From the NCBI GenBank assembly GCA_963924555.1, contig OZ004583.1, positions 4,497,501 to 4,561,500 of the forward strand: a stretch of 64,000 bases of DNA, given 5' to 3'. Below, piece by piece: positions 42,040 to 53,691 of this stretch. The position numbers and the translations under genes are program-made. The notes beneath the pieces were generated by a model. That model did no database searches. It was not told the DNA's origin and worked only from the letters and a program-made list of their open reading frames with translations. Each line of letters opens with the position of its first letter. The stretch's first letter is position 1. The DNA is from Crambe crambe (lineage: Eukaryota > Porifera > Demospongiae > Poecilosclerida > Crambeidae).

Positions 42040-42085
42040 AAATCCCCCCCCCCCCCCCATTAAAAAATCCTAGATAGAACCCTGA
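42040..42085. mobile_element. Solo end of a CAGGG-type element with C-run
   Basis: A C-run (42044-42058) is followed by CCTAGATAGAACCCTG, close to the inverted end of the element at 59563-59840 (CTAGATGAAACCCTG). A G-run at 42295-42307 may be the matching left-side homopolymer of the same or a nearby copy. Confidence 0.45.
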
Positions 42086-42089
42086 CAAG

Positions 42090-42600
42090 GTGCATTGTTA
42101 TGATTAGAAATAAAGGTGTACATGATGTGGTATTAGAAGGCACTTTAATGTTTGCATACATTGGGAGGTATAATTGGTTTGATAGTGATTTGATTGGTGA
42201 TAATGTTGTATTTATGGCTGACGATGAAGGAGTAATGAATAGGTGTTTATTTGGAGGATGTGGTACTATGAAGGGGGATACTTCTGATTGACAAGGGGGG
42301 GGGGGGGAAACTATTTCTTTTTTTCCAAGCTGAGAAGAATCAGTGAAAACAGTTGAATGATTCTTGAACCAAGTACTTGTTTCAGGATGTTCTTTCAATT
42401 CAATTAACCTTATAGTGGTATTACTCACCATGGTAGACACACCAGCAAGATCCAGCTCTTTGCTCTGTAAATTAGCCTGTAGCTTAGCTACAGTGTGTAA
42501 GCATCAGAAAGCATGTAAATACAGGCAACTGTCTTATACTTTGCTAATAGAGTTGCTATGCCATGTGCCTCAGCATCACCTGTTTTTTCATAAATCTCTT
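42090..42600. other. Open frames without recognisable product
   Basis: A + frame (42100-42291) with GVHDVVLEGTLMFAYIGRYN and a - frame (42060-42440) overlap. Neither shows a domain; ends of both run into homopolymer tracts. Gene status unclear. Confidence 0.25.
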
Positions 42601-42619
42601 CAAATGTAAGTACCAAGGC

Positions 42620-43395
42620 TGGCAAACTTCGGCCCAAGTACCCCAACTGGTGCCACATCCTCAGACTGGTAATATTGTATTACATATATCAAATTAATGT
42701 AACTTAAAATTTCTGCAGAGCAAGTAATGTACCTACCAACATCATCTAGTTGCCAACTCTCCCGCTCCCTCTTCCCATCTCTTGCCCAAGTACCCCAACT
42801 GGTGCCACGTCCTCCAACACCTACCCTCCTAACAGGGACTAACATTCTTACTTAAAATTTATGCAGAGTAAGTAATGTACCTACCAACATCATCTAATTG
42901 CCAACTCTCCCGCTCCCCCTTCCCATCTCTCGCCCAAGTACCCCAACTGGTGCCACATCCTCAGACTGGTAATATTGTATCACATATATCAAATTAATGT
43001 AACTTAAAATTTCTGCAGAGCAAGTAATGTACCTACCAACATCATCTAGTTGCCAACTCTCCCGCTCCCTCTTCCCATCTCTTGCCCAAGTACCCCAACT
43101 GGTGCCACGTCCTCCAACACCTGCCCCCCTTAACAGGGACTAACATTCTTACTTAAAATTTATGCAGAGTAAGTAATGTACCTACCAACATCATCTAATT
43201 GCCAACTCTCCCGCTCCCCCTTCCCATCTCTTGCCCAAGTACCCCAACTGGTGCCACGTCCTCCAACACCAGGGACATTCTTACTTAAAATTTCTGCAAA
43301 GTAAATAATGTACCTACCAACATCATCCAGTTGCCAAATCTCCCGCTCCCCTTCCCATCTCTCGCCCAAGTACTCCAACTGGTGACACATCCTCG
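42620..43395. repeat. ~150-bp satellite array with alternating unit types
   Basis: Five units start at the phrase CCCAAGTACCCCAACTGGTG (about 42635, 42786, 42932, 43086, 43236) plus a partial sixth at 43366. Odd units contain CAGACTGGTAATATTGTAT; even units contain CTCCAACACC...CAGGGACTAACATTC. So the array is made of ~300-bp dimers, a small higher-order repeat. It creates unrelated minus-strand frames. Confidence 0.9.
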
Positions 43396-43970
43396 GAAAC
43401 CAAAAGTAAAGCTTTAAGAAGAGGTTGTAGGGATTATGATAACTATAGTAGCTATGTTATATTGATCAGGGAATTTCATGGAAATTCCTCCTTTTCAAGG
43501 TATAATATTCTTCCAGCTTCTGCAATAACAGCTCCAACATGTAAGACCTGGGAACCTGGCATGGTGATTGCTGAAATTTTCAGAATCAAACATGGAGAGT
43601 TCCATTATCATAGAAGTAATTTTGAAGAAGTTGGAATAAGATATGTATCTAAAACCTGCTGGACATTCATGCTATTTCATCTCCATTTCTTCACTAAAAA
43701 TGCAACTACTCATGCAAGAGCCCCTGGGAGCATCATCCTGTAGCTACCACATTGTATAGCATGAGTGAACGAACACATAGCTTTCACCTCTTTTTTTTCG
43801 GAACAAAGTCAGCCCCCTTTCAAGTGCATGGTTTGTGGCAGCATCCATTACTACTATATCCCTCTTCACAGATACCTCCCCTGTGACCACTTCACTTCTC
43901 ACAAAAAGGAATTTGACTGTGTTCGTGTTCGTCCTACATTTCCAATAAATTCTTTATTCAAGTGTCATTC
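43396..43970. other. Open frame without recognisable product
   Basis: A 93-codon + frame (43462-43743) contains SRYNILPASAITAPTCKTWE and FRIKHGEFHYHRSNFEEVGI; a second frame (43765-44082) contains FKCMVCGSIHYYYIPLHRYL. They look partly coding but I cannot place them. Possibly a decayed mobile-element protein. Confidence 0.3.
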
Positions 43971-43974
43971 CTCT

Positions 43975-44560
43975 AAGATGCAAGCTTGGGGGGGGGAGAG
44001 GATTATTAAACTAGATACAATCAAAGCCTCTTCACCACCACATTGCAAGCAGAGCAGCAAGCTGAAAGAGAATGATTATTAAATACGAAGTAGCAGTATA
44101 GTTAACCTAAGGACCTTTCAAAATTGAAGCTGAAAGAAGTTCATCACTACTCACATGCATTAATTCAGGCAGTACATTCAAGCTGAAAAAGTAAGGACAT
44201 TAACCTTAAGCAAAGGTGAAAGATAACAAGACAACACCACAAAATTTAGGCAACAACTGCCACAACATGTATTTTAGGGAGCACTCCTGGAATAAGCATG
44301 TCACTCCATTTCTTGGATGAACGATATTTAATCTTATCAAGCTTACTCTCGCTTTTTCAAGAGTTGGGCATTATGGGCTAGACAAAACAAAGTCCATTGA
44401 TATTTCAACTCCTGAAAAATAAGTAATATTATATTTCATTAACACTTCCCCATAATATTGGGCTAGCAACATTAATTGTGAAACGTGTGAATGAGAGCTG
44501 ATCTAAGTATTGTTACAACCTAGCTTCTTCTTTTCAGGAGATATTGCTTAATGGAAGATG
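43975..44560. repeat. Dispersed repeat copy (pair with 47810-48330)
   Basis: GATACAATCAAAGCCTCTTC, AGAGCAGCAAGCTGAAAGAG and CTTAAGGACCTTTCAAAATT-like phrases repeat at 47815-47990. The next block (44185-44290, ATTAACCTTAAGCAAAGGTG onward) occurs inverted at 48135-48215, and CTAGACAAAACAAAGTCCAT recurs in the same order. One copy has therefore suffered an internal inversion. Confidence 0.75.
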
Positions 44561-44599
44561 ATTATTATAATCCCAATTATCGTAGCACAAAGATAAAAG

Positions 44600-44870
44600 A
44601 AGTTATTTCAAGAATGAACGTAGCATTGTCAGCTTATTACCAGCACTTTACTCCGTTGTCAGTGGAAGTTGAAAATGTTGAATCGGGTAAATGAGAAATT
44701 AAGATACAGTTTCCTCCAGCACCCACTGGAATAAATTCTTTTTTCACCATTTCCTTAAAAATAGTGATACCTCCAAAGTTTTGGCTGATTACTTTTGGAC
44801 ATATGATACCAAGGCTCTTCAGCAATTTTCTCTCAATGTATCTAAGCAAAAAAGGGTAGGGCTAGTCTAT
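44600..44870. repeat. Dispersed repeat copy (pair with 46600-46730)
   Basis: ACCATTTCCTTAAAAATAGT through AAAGTTTTGGCT and GATACCAAG.CTCTTCAGCAA is found again at 46605-46715. No coding capacity seen. Confidence 0.65.
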
Positions 44871-45163
44871 AATGGCAGTCTAATCAATCAATCATACCTG
44901 GATCTCTTTAGTATATTTGTGACATGTATGGTCACCCTGTGGTGATGCAAAATAACCATGCCTGGTGTTCCCAAATACTACACTTTTTACATTCAAGCAT
45001 GTTTCCTTCACTCTAAACAAGTCCAACAGTAAAAATATTAGGAAATGCCATGAACATACTTTATTGAAGATTGGGGTTGTAAGGAAAAGAGTGAAGGCTG
45101 TGACAAGGAGATTTGCAGTTAGTGGGCTTAGAGATGTAAAGGTGCATGAAAGGTTTGTAAAGT

Positions 45164-46010
45164 GTGAGATGGTGGAAGGTAGTTGGGATGAGAGGTAGAG
45201 ATGTGGTAGCTCAGGCACTTCACCTTAGGTCTGAGGTCGACGGTAAGCTATACATGGATTGTGCCTGCTGCAACGGCAAACCTGGATTTCGTGAACTCCA
45301 CACGGCTGCGCCGTTTGGGCCAGGATCATCAACAACCGAAGGCACTGGCACAAGCGTTGCAGCCTTACAGAGGTCCATCTTTCAGGTGAAGCTGGGCGCC
45401 ATGCACCCGATCCTCCGCATAGGACGAGAGATCAATGCTGAACACCCCCTGCCACAAGAAATTTCTCATGGACTTGAATCGGGCCATGTTCAACAGGGTG
45501 ACCGGGATAAGCTCATGGATGCGCGGACAGCTGCACATCTGGACGAGCCTCCCACTCGGACAGAGTGGGTGAAATATATTCGGCAGGTGGTGGATGTACC
45601 TGAGACAGGATGCTCCTTGTTCTAAAGGCCCACAGGGAGCTGGACATCCAGTGTCGCTCCCAAGCGGAGTCAGCGGGGATGCAGGTGGAGAACCTGACGG
45701 TGGCCAATGTGGCATATCCCCTCATCACCAAGAGGTTGAGAGGTCAGTGTTTTATACGTACATGTGGGGGGCTCACTTCCTAAGTTTAGATCTCCTTATA
45801 TTTAAGACATGTTTAAAATGATCCCCTGCAGGTGTGTTTCAGCAGCAGCTAGTCCACGTGTGTCCGATGACCCAGAATACCTCCCCTATGTGAAGGTGGG
45901 GAGTGTGAACTACCATAACACCGGGCATCAGCTGGATCACTTCCAGTCCTTGCGTGGGACCAGTAAGGTGGAGGCTGTCCACTCGGTTCTCGATCGGACC
46001 TGAAACCGTA
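45164..46010 (+). pseudogene. Unrecognised repeat-family protein, two or three coding blocks
   Basis: G+C-rich against its surroundings. Block 1 (45190-45622) reads GRDVVAQALHLRSEVDGKLY, DCACCNGKPGFRELH and EPPTRTEWVKYIRQVVDV. Block 2 (about 45628-45735) reads AHRELDIQCRSQAESAGMQV and NLTVANVAYPLITKRLR, ending at a possible donor. Block 3 behind CCCTGCAG (45831 on) reads SDDPEYLPYVKVGSVNYHNT and LRGTSKVEAVHSVLDR. The RGTSKVEAVHSVLD phrase resembles a motif (RGTS..E..H) in high-copy invertebrate proteins linked to DNA transposons. The base composition suggests an origin different from the flanking DNA. Confidence 0.45.
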
Positions 46011-46019
46011 TGACCTCAG

Positions 46020-46600
46020 TTTTGAGAATGCGGCCATTGCCGCCATGCAGCGCCTCTTCATTTATCCCTTGGAAACCAGCGCCCTCATCCCTCTCAACAG
46101 TAACGATGGCAACCAATCTGAAGATGACCATTGTCAAGGAAACCTTGTCTGAAATCCCTCTCCAAGCCAAGTACGGAATAACAGTAGTAATGGACAAGCT
46201 TAAATAATAATTATCGTACTGACAGCCACAATCTCCCAAACCTACCTCTCCCCACGATACCCTTTGTAAGACGAAGAAGAGGATGTTCCTGATTTATAAC
46301 TTGTTACTCATTCTTAGTCATAGAACCATAGAAGCCAATAGCTCTCATAGCTGATGCAGGACTAAGAAAGTGTGAAGTTTCTTGGACGGGTATGTGCTCC
46401 AATCCTGAATAAGTTTTGATTTCAAAATAATAAGATTATATGCCATTTATCAAAAGGTCTATGATAAAGTATATGCCCAGAAATTTGTAACTATTACTGC
46501 TGCCTCTGCAGTAAGAGAATTTCCTGTCACGTCTAAGCTACAGAATTTGCAAATGTCATCGTCTACTGATCAGTATTAAACTTAAATATGGTGCCTTGAT
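46020..46600. other. Intergenic, nothing recognised
   Basis: Possibly the tail of the preceding repeat-family gene (to about 46210) in other frames; beyond that no feature seen. Confidence 0.35.
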
Positions 46601-46994
46601 GTTCACCATTTCCTTAAAAATAGTCTCCTTTAATAATTGTGATACCCCTAAAGTTTTGGCTAATTTCTTTTTGGACATACGTATGATACCAAGATTCTTC
46701 AGCAATTATTCTCTCTAATCCCCTCCTCGTAAGATAATGAAAGGGCCCTTGGGGCCTAGTGGCATCTACAGGCATACTGCCAAGAATGGTCCAAACTGTC
46801 ACCCAGTGCCAGTTGAATATTATACAGGTTAGTTGTGAATGTTATACTACATGTACTTGGTTTAATTCAATTCTGTAGTACTGAAGAACAGTGAAGAGAA
46901 CTAATGTATCTAAGCATAGACGGGGTGCCCTGACTGATGGACTTGTTAATTATAATCAAATTTTTAAAAAAATCTCCATTCTTTATCATAAGCA

Positions 46995-47300
46995 ATTATT
47001 AAATAGTAGGATGATCAGTCGTGTGACTGTAATGCTAGTCATGTGACTGCAGATCAGTCATGTGGAAAGATCACTCCAAGTGGTCCTTTTCCGGTACAGT
47101 TCTGTTATTGTAAAGTATTGTGAAGTTCTCTAAGATGCAAGCTTTTAACTGCTGGAGAGGGTTTGTTTACTAATAGAGTTCATGGAGCATCTATATTATC
47201 ATGTGTAGGTGTGTCACAAAATGATCAGGAGTGGAAAGGAGTGGAGTAAGCACTTATCACCCCACTAAACAGATTCAATTAATTATGCAAGTCATTTGAA
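46995..47300. repeat. Dispersed repeat copy B (pair with 40000-40365)
   Basis: Matches copy A in order with insertions and deletions, including a ~35-base insert before GGTGTGTCACAAAATGATCA. Ends in the shared AATTATGCAAGTCAT, immediately followed by an A/C-rich run. Confidence 0.65.
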
Positions 47301-47370
47301 AAAACAAAAACAAAAAAAAACAACAAAAAACAAACAAAAAAAAACAACAACAAAAAAACAACAAAAAATG
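47299..47370. repeat. (CAAA)n-like A-rich run
   Basis: Low-complexity A/C sequence with AAAACAACAAAAAACAAAC units. It may be the A-tail of a retroposed sequence. Confidence 0.8.
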
Positions 47371-47809
47371 GGCAACCATGACAATACCAGTGCATTTCAT
47401 TGTAAACTGAGAAGACCATTTGCTACATTAATTTCCATTAAATGTGGTGACCTCATTGATCTTTGTTTTCCAGGACCAGGATGAAAAGGTATAGTATTGT
47501 CTCATGTTAATTGTGTTGTTAATTAGCTTCTTTCATGTGGAAGAGTGGGCCAAAGGTGAAAGTAAGTAAAAAGTAAAAGTGAGTGAAAATAAGTAAAGTA
47601 AAAGTAAAAACAAGTTTGTTGTAATAACACTTTCCATTTAGTTTTTGCAAATCGACTCATGTGGAGGAGAACCAAGACGAGGAGGACCAAGATAAAGCCC
47701 TCCTAATTCGACAGTGTCAAGGATGCTATAGTTATGGACACTCGGCACTGACAGGGTTGAAGTGTACACGATGCGTCAAGATTGGAATAGCATCAGCTCT
47801 AGGGCAGAG

Positions 47810-48330
47810 GGGGATTATTAAAGCAGATACAATCAAAGCCTCTTCACCACCACATTACAAGCAGAGCAGCAAGCTGAAAGAGAATGATTACTACATACGA
47901 AGTAGCAGTATAGTTAACTTAAGGACCTTTCAAAATTGAAGCTGAAAGAAGTTCATCACTACTCCAAAAATTTCACACATTAATTCAGGCAGTACACTCG
48001 AGCTGAAAAAGTAAACTTGAAAGTGTGTGAATGAGAGACGATCTAAGTATTGTTATAACATAGCTTCTTTTTTCAGGGTGATCTAATTTAAATGATATTG
48101 TTATAACATGCTCCTATTCCAAGAGTGCTCCTAAAAAATACATGTTGTGGCATTTGCTGCCTAAATTGTGTGGTGTTATCTTGTTATCTTTCACCTTTGC
48201 TTAAGGTTAATTCACAATTAATATGGGCTAGACAAAACGAAGTCCATTGATATTTCAACTCCTGAAAAAGAAGTAATATTATAGATTGTATTCCATTAAC
48301 ACTTCCCCATAATGCCCAACTCTTGAAGAA
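47810..48330. repeat. Dispersed repeat copy with internal inversion
   Basis: Partner of 43975-44560. The block GCTTAAGGTTAAT with its upstream 100 bases is inverted here compared with the other copy. A 47661-47800 frame (EENQDEEDQDKALLIRQC, then C-x-x-C pairs) precedes it and resembles a zinc-ribbon fragment without an assignable family. Confidence 0.7.
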
Positions 48331-48334
48331 GAAA

Positions 48335-49910
48335 AAAAACAAAAACCTTTCACAATGATCATACCATGAGGAAACAACATGCCAAGTACGGACTCTTTTG
48401 GATTTACGGGCATCTGCAAGTACACCGATACACAGCCCCACCCACTATATCCGGCAGGATGCCGAGTCTTTGTCCATGCGGTACTGTTAGTCGAGTGATC
48501 GCTCATCCCACGGTGAGGCAGTCCTGATCCTGGCCAGACTCGGGAGAATCTGGCTCTCTCTCTCTCTCTCTCTCTCAACACTGCACTTCGGACTTGTCTG
48601 GATCTCAACACCTATTTCGGAGGTCTGCTAGCCCAGACTAGCTCTGGAGTTAAGTCTCGCTCGGGCCAGACTCTTCCAGTGACACTGGCTCTGGAATAGG
48701 CTCTGAATCTGGCGCTGGAAATAATTATAGATAGCCTACATTGTTTTTCTTCAGGAATGCTACCTATACTAGCTATTATAGCTACATGCAATTGAATGAG
48801 ATATTTACTATTATGACTTTTCCTGCTTGTATGGTTCATGTACTACATGCACAAAGTTACATTCCTAACCTTTTTGTGGTTTTTCAGCTCCTTTTCCACA
48901 ATAATGATCTTGTTATTAGTACTTATACTTAGTTGGCTTGCGTAGGTAGTCATGTAGTCATGTCAGAGCCCCCTTAAAGAAGTGGAACAACAGAGACTCA
49001 CAGGATGGAATTATGCAACCTTGACTCACCTTGTAGTTTCTATGCTACTCGCCTTTAACGCAACCTTGACTCACCTTTGCATTCCTAGTCAGTTTGTCCC
49101 TCCTTGCCACTGCAAGAGGACAAAAAAATATTAGAATTTCCTTGATGCCGATTACAATCGATCAAGATTTGGAGAACTGGATGAGATCCGGCCATTATAA
49201 AGGAATGGATTAATTACACTTAATGGTATCATTTCTTTCATGATGGTTTCAAACTTTGCAAGGTAGGCATCCACTTGGCCTCACTGGTCAACTGGCTATA
49301 TAATGAATTGGTCATGTTAATTATAGTAAGTGCAAACCTGCTTTGATGCATGTCCAGCATACAAAATCATGGAAATAATCTTCTGAGCTGAGGATTTTTG
49401 CATTTCTGTGTTTCATCAATATAACTGCACATGTTCCAATGGTGGCCTTTTGATCGAGTCTCAAGGACTTGGTTGTTGTGAGACCAGTAAGTAATTGTAA
49501 TAGCATGGATGCTTATACCTTCATCTCTTCTAGGATCAAGTCCCAAGGAAAGTTTTTGATTTTTTTGATGTTTTGCGATTGCAGGATAGAACCAGATGCC
49601 ATCATACCCATCTCTCAGTGTATGGTAGTGCTGAGTTGCTCGATAACAAACTTGTCAATAGTGGGATGCTTGATACATTGCATAGCAATGGCCTTGAAGC
49701 TACCTCTCCCAAAGCGCTTCCTGCGTGGTTTTAGGTTGTACCATTTCAGGTATTTATATGCCCAGTGTTTCCACTAGTATAGCTCAATCAGGGTGGCCTG
49801 CCCTGTTTGGCAATAGTAGTTCCAGGAATTAGTCACTGTGGTTTGTAGTCTGGCTAATTAGCACAGCAGTAGATGCCACTTAACCACATACATAAAGTTA
49901 CATACCACAA
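48335..49910. other. Gene-poor stretch
   Basis: A (CT)n run lies at 48554-48576. Short frames on both strands have no recognisable domain. A tandem-like reuse of CTCTGG phrases appears at 48620-48720. Confidence 0.35.
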
Positions 49911-49918
49911 TCACTTAA

Positions 49919-50010
49919 GGGTGCCAATACATAGTAACTGAGGCATGTGCTACTATAAGCACTAATTAACCACATATGCCACATGAACATACATACAATA
50001 ATATTACAGA
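49919..50010. mobile_element. GGGTG/TTAA MITE, left-end fragment
   Basis: TTAA at 49915 is followed by GGGTGCCAATACATAGTAAC and AAGCACTAATTAACCACA, matching the left end of the copy at 61766. The right end is absent. Confidence 0.65.
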
Positions 50011-50129
50011 TTTTGTGCATGGACTCTTGTTATTCCCATTGTTTTTTCTCATCCTATAAAAATCTTGTCTCATACATTCTCCGAATACAATCATTACCTG
50101 GCACTGCACGGCACCACAAGAGACATAAT

Positions 50130-50470
50130 CTTTGCCTCAAATGCCAATTTTCAGTCAGTTGAGTGAGTTTCTTGGGACAAATCATTGATAGTAGTGGAAT
50201 TCGTCCAGATCCAGAAAAGGTTGAGATATACCAGCCCCCCAAAATTGTAATGAATTACATCGTGTTCTCGGAACAGTGAATCAGATGAGCAAATTTATTC
50301 CTACAAAACTGTTACAAGACCTATTGGCTAAGGATACAAAGTTGGGTGTGGGAGGAAGCGCAGAAAACTGCATTTTGCAAGATCAAGCACAAGCTCTCAC
50401 ATAGTCCTGTACTGGCACTTTTCAGAAAGAAAGCAGAAGCAAGATTTTGATAGACACCACAATGCGAGAG
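50130..50470 (+). mobile_element. Gypsy-type reverse transcriptase fossil scrap
   Basis: Phrases FLGQIIDSSGIRPDPEKVE and HKLSHSPVLALFRKKAEA match the end of RT and the beginning of RNase H in Gypsy/Ty3 pol. Only about 110 codons remain, with several breaks. The pogo derivative at 50491 is inserted at its right edge. Confidence 0.75.
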
Positions 50471-50490
50471 ATTTGACTGATCTGTCCCTA

Positions 50491-52258
50491 GCGTAGACCT
50501 GCCAATTATCGCCGGGTTTGTGACGTTTCCTCTTCTACCGGAAGAACTATTGTAGCACTTTACGCCAAACTGCACCTGTGGAAAGTACCTCTATAGAGGG
50601 TTCATGACCTCTAGACTCAGTTCAATTGAGCACCCTTTACCCGTCCAAAAAATTGCTCTATGTGGACTAATATATAGTGGCGATAATAGGAACGATTTGC
50701 CTATTATCGCCATGGGTAAAATTATATTATTAAAATATTTTTAAAAATTGTATGTACGAATAATGAAGTATTAAAAGTATATAATTTAAAAAATGGTTAG
50801 GCACAACTTGAGCAAACATACTTTGAAGAATTATTAGCGCAATATGTGTGGACCCATGTTCCACATTTGTCATAATCAACCCAGAAGATAGTGCTCCCAC
50901 TGAAATCTTCTGGTTCTCGGGCATTGCACAAAGCACAGAGTATACCATCATCAGACTCACCACTTCCTGAGTCTGTGTTCTCACGAAACCTAGCTGGGAG
51001 TGTATGGACTCGCTGTGAACGTGGGCGACTTGAAGTGTCTTCATGCTCACTCTCGAGCTCACTAGAAGTACAAGCTTTATCCTTTCCCTTCCTGGATACA
51101 CCTTTCTTCTTGCCTCCATTCCTTTCCTCTTCTTATTCATCCTTTCTTCCTCTTTCCTTTTCTTCTTCTGCTCTTTTTCCTCTTCTCTCTCTTTCTTCCG
51201 CCTTTCTTTTTCCTCTTCTTTCTCTTTCTTCCGCCTCTCTCTCTCTCCTCCTTCCGTTGTTGCTTCAGTTCTTCCTCCTCCTTCTCTTTCCGTTCCTTTG
51301 CTTTCAGTAGGTCATAATATTCATTTTCAGTCAACACTCTAGCATCAGTTATTATTCTCCTTCTCTTTGGCCTGCTCTCAGGATCATCATGTGGTGTGGA
51401 GAAAATGTCGGCTAGATGAGAGGGTACAAGTCCAGCGGCAACTAAAGGATTTTCAAATGACACTTCAGAAGAAGTTGGGGTTGAAATTAAAGGAGGTGTT
51501 ACTGTTACCAGTAACACCAGCGATCTCCTGGTCCTGCTTCTTTGTTAAATGCCTTCTCTTTGCCTGAACGTCTTGCTACAGCCCACGCGTATGCCATCAC
51601 CATCTGTCGAGTGAGCGGAAATCCCCTCTCTGCCATATAGATTAGGTAGTTGCAAAGAGCTTCCTCCTCTTCAGAAGTAAAGACTGTGGTTCTCCCAGGT
51701 TTTCGACCATGGACGACATGACAACGAACTCTATCATCAAGAGTCTTTCTTGGAACATGATGTAGGGCAGCAGCTTTAGAAACAGTCAATTTATCTTTCT
51801 TCACAGCATCCAAAGCCTTAATCATGTCTTCATCCTTCAAAATCAATCTTTTTCTTGCAGACAACCTCTTCCTTCTTGAGGCCATTCTATAAACTGACTG
51901 AAAAAAATTTGCCTTAAATTGTAGGTACCATCAAAGTAGCTGATATTTTTCCCCAACTTACTTCCATCTTCTAACCATCAGAAAAAAATTACCCAAGCCC
52001 TTTATGAGTTACACAGCTTACCTGAAGTCCTGTCGCTCAGAAACACTTGTGTTAAACCTAGCGCTTGGTGGTGAAAAACAGGAGATAAAATTTCACACCT
52101 CGATCTAACTGCCGTGTAAACTAGTCTAAATGAGCACGTGGCTCTAGGGATCTACTGCACATGCTCAAAGCTCAATTGAAGCATGTGCCTAGGCAGGAGG
52201 GGCTGGATGGCAATAATAGGCATAGTGTTTGCGGTGGCGATAATTGGCAGGTCTACGC
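50491..52258 (-). mobile_element. Pogo-type element, internal-deletion derivative with intact ends
   Basis: Both ends carry the inverted 23-mer beginning GCGTAGACCTGCCAATTATC and are flanked by TA, the target duplication of Tc1/mariner-pogo elements. A subterminal palindrome (GGCGATAATAGG ... CCTATTATCGCC) at 50679-50713 and a further ATAATAGG site at about 52212 near the right end repeat the GCGATAAT core and are likely transposase binding sites. The 1768-base body encodes on the minus strand the N-terminal HTH region and the C-terminal tail of a transposase but not the catalytic DDE core. It can be mobile only if another copy supplies transposase. Confidence 0.9.
50860..51885 (-). pseudogene. 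Pogo-type transposase lacking the DDE core
   Basis: The N-terminus (51885 down to about 51515) starts MASRRKRLSARKRLILKDED, has a pipsqueak HTH (KAAALHHVPRKTLDDRV) and a CENP-B-type HTH (YLIYMAERGFPLTRQMVMAY). It then runs at GPGDRWCYW into the tail region in another frame, with PLVAAGLVPSHLADIF, a highly charged Arg/Lys/Glu segment, and near 50980-50870 a Cys/His cluster ILCALCNAREPED...YDKCGTWVHTYC that looks like a PHD-type finger. The catalytic ~250 residues expected between are missing: an internal deletion that also changes frame. Confidence 0.85.
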
Positions 52259-52260
52259 TA

Positions 52261-53690
52261 TATGGATGCCCAGTCAGCAAACAGAAGCAGTTGGAGAAGA
52301 AGTACATACCTCCAAGATCATTTGAGGTGATCCCACTGGTAGTATGCATCAAAATAGAAGAGACTTGATTCAAATGTTATACTTGAGTCAACGTTATACA
52401 GTTGTTTTTACATAAAGAGGAGAATGCCAAGCTGATGCCTACTAAGCAGTACCATGTGCATACTAGCTGTCGTGGCATTTCATGAAACAGGCAAGACTTC
52501 TAATTTATATCCAATTAATGCTCACTCTAGTACATAGCGTGAAAGGGTACAATAACATGTACTGATTTGTATCTCACCTGATTTAGCGTCTATACCATGG
52601 GGCTAATATGTTGGCATGATAATTTGAATCCCAGCATAATAGGCTACTATAACCTCACTCTTCCCTAGCCCTTGCCTGATTGTCAAGTGCTGGCATCTTG
52701 ACTTGGCACCAAATTGATGCTGCATCATCCTTCTGGGGATCAGCAAGCATCATCTATGCTATGCACAGTTCGAAAAGTACATTCTGATATTATTGTTGAC
52801 AATGATAGGAAAGAATAATGGGTCTACTGGGGGATCACTGCACAAAGACAATGGATCATCTGAGAGACTATAGGTCAATCCAAAACAGAACATAGGCAAA
52901 AAAAAAAGAGCCTACTTGTCAATCAAAAATAGAAGAAAAAATAAAAAAGCCCATGCCTGCTTGTCAATCACGATGCCCTACTTGTATCTAAGTAAACAAA
53001 CAGCTTGTGTTCAAACTTTGACAGGACCTGTCAATTACTGGATTAAAAAGAATTTTGGTAGGCATTGTTAATCACCATCAATGAATAACATCATAGAAAA
53101 AAGCAGACAGCCATTGTAAAGAAGACAAGTAAATTGCTATAGTGGACAAATCTTACCTCATTTTGATGTTCACCACGCATGCATGCGCACAGACAAAACT
53201 AAATCAGCGCCAGTGAAATGATACATTCCTTACCTCATAGTCAGCCAACTTCAGCATCCAAATGTCAGTATTCCCCCCACCCAAAATTGTCTGCACTACA
53301 ATGCAAAGCCTGCTGGTATTTGCTTTTTTTTTTAAAGGCTTCCAAAAATAAGAGTGGAGTATACTAATTAGCACACAGATATCAGTTTATAGCCTAGATT
53401 TCATCTATGAAGCAAATGGCAGGACTTCCTGTCTAGCTTTGTAATGTAGTCAATTACCAAGCTACTATGAAACAATCACACAACTGGTTTCTTACACAGT
53501 AAATACATAACAGTAGTAGGTGTTGAATGATGTCCATCAGATCAGCACCTTGATGTTTCTACAAGAATGGACAGTTGTACTAATTAAACCAAAGTACCTC
53601 CTACTAGCTTACAAACATAAACCACCTTTACAAGCTAGGAATGCACAGGTGTCACTGTGCCTAAAAACTAGCCTAGGCCCAAATATTGAC
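52261..53690. other. Gene-poor stretch
   Basis: No gene recognised. The first ~150 bases right of the pogo element continue the disrupted host sequence. Frames present are short and without domains. Confidence 0.35.
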
Positions 53691-53691
53691 T

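Noticed and set aside
42600-43390. Minus-strand frames repeating SWQLDDVGRYI
   Set aside because: Produced by the ~150-bp satellite; frames break between units.
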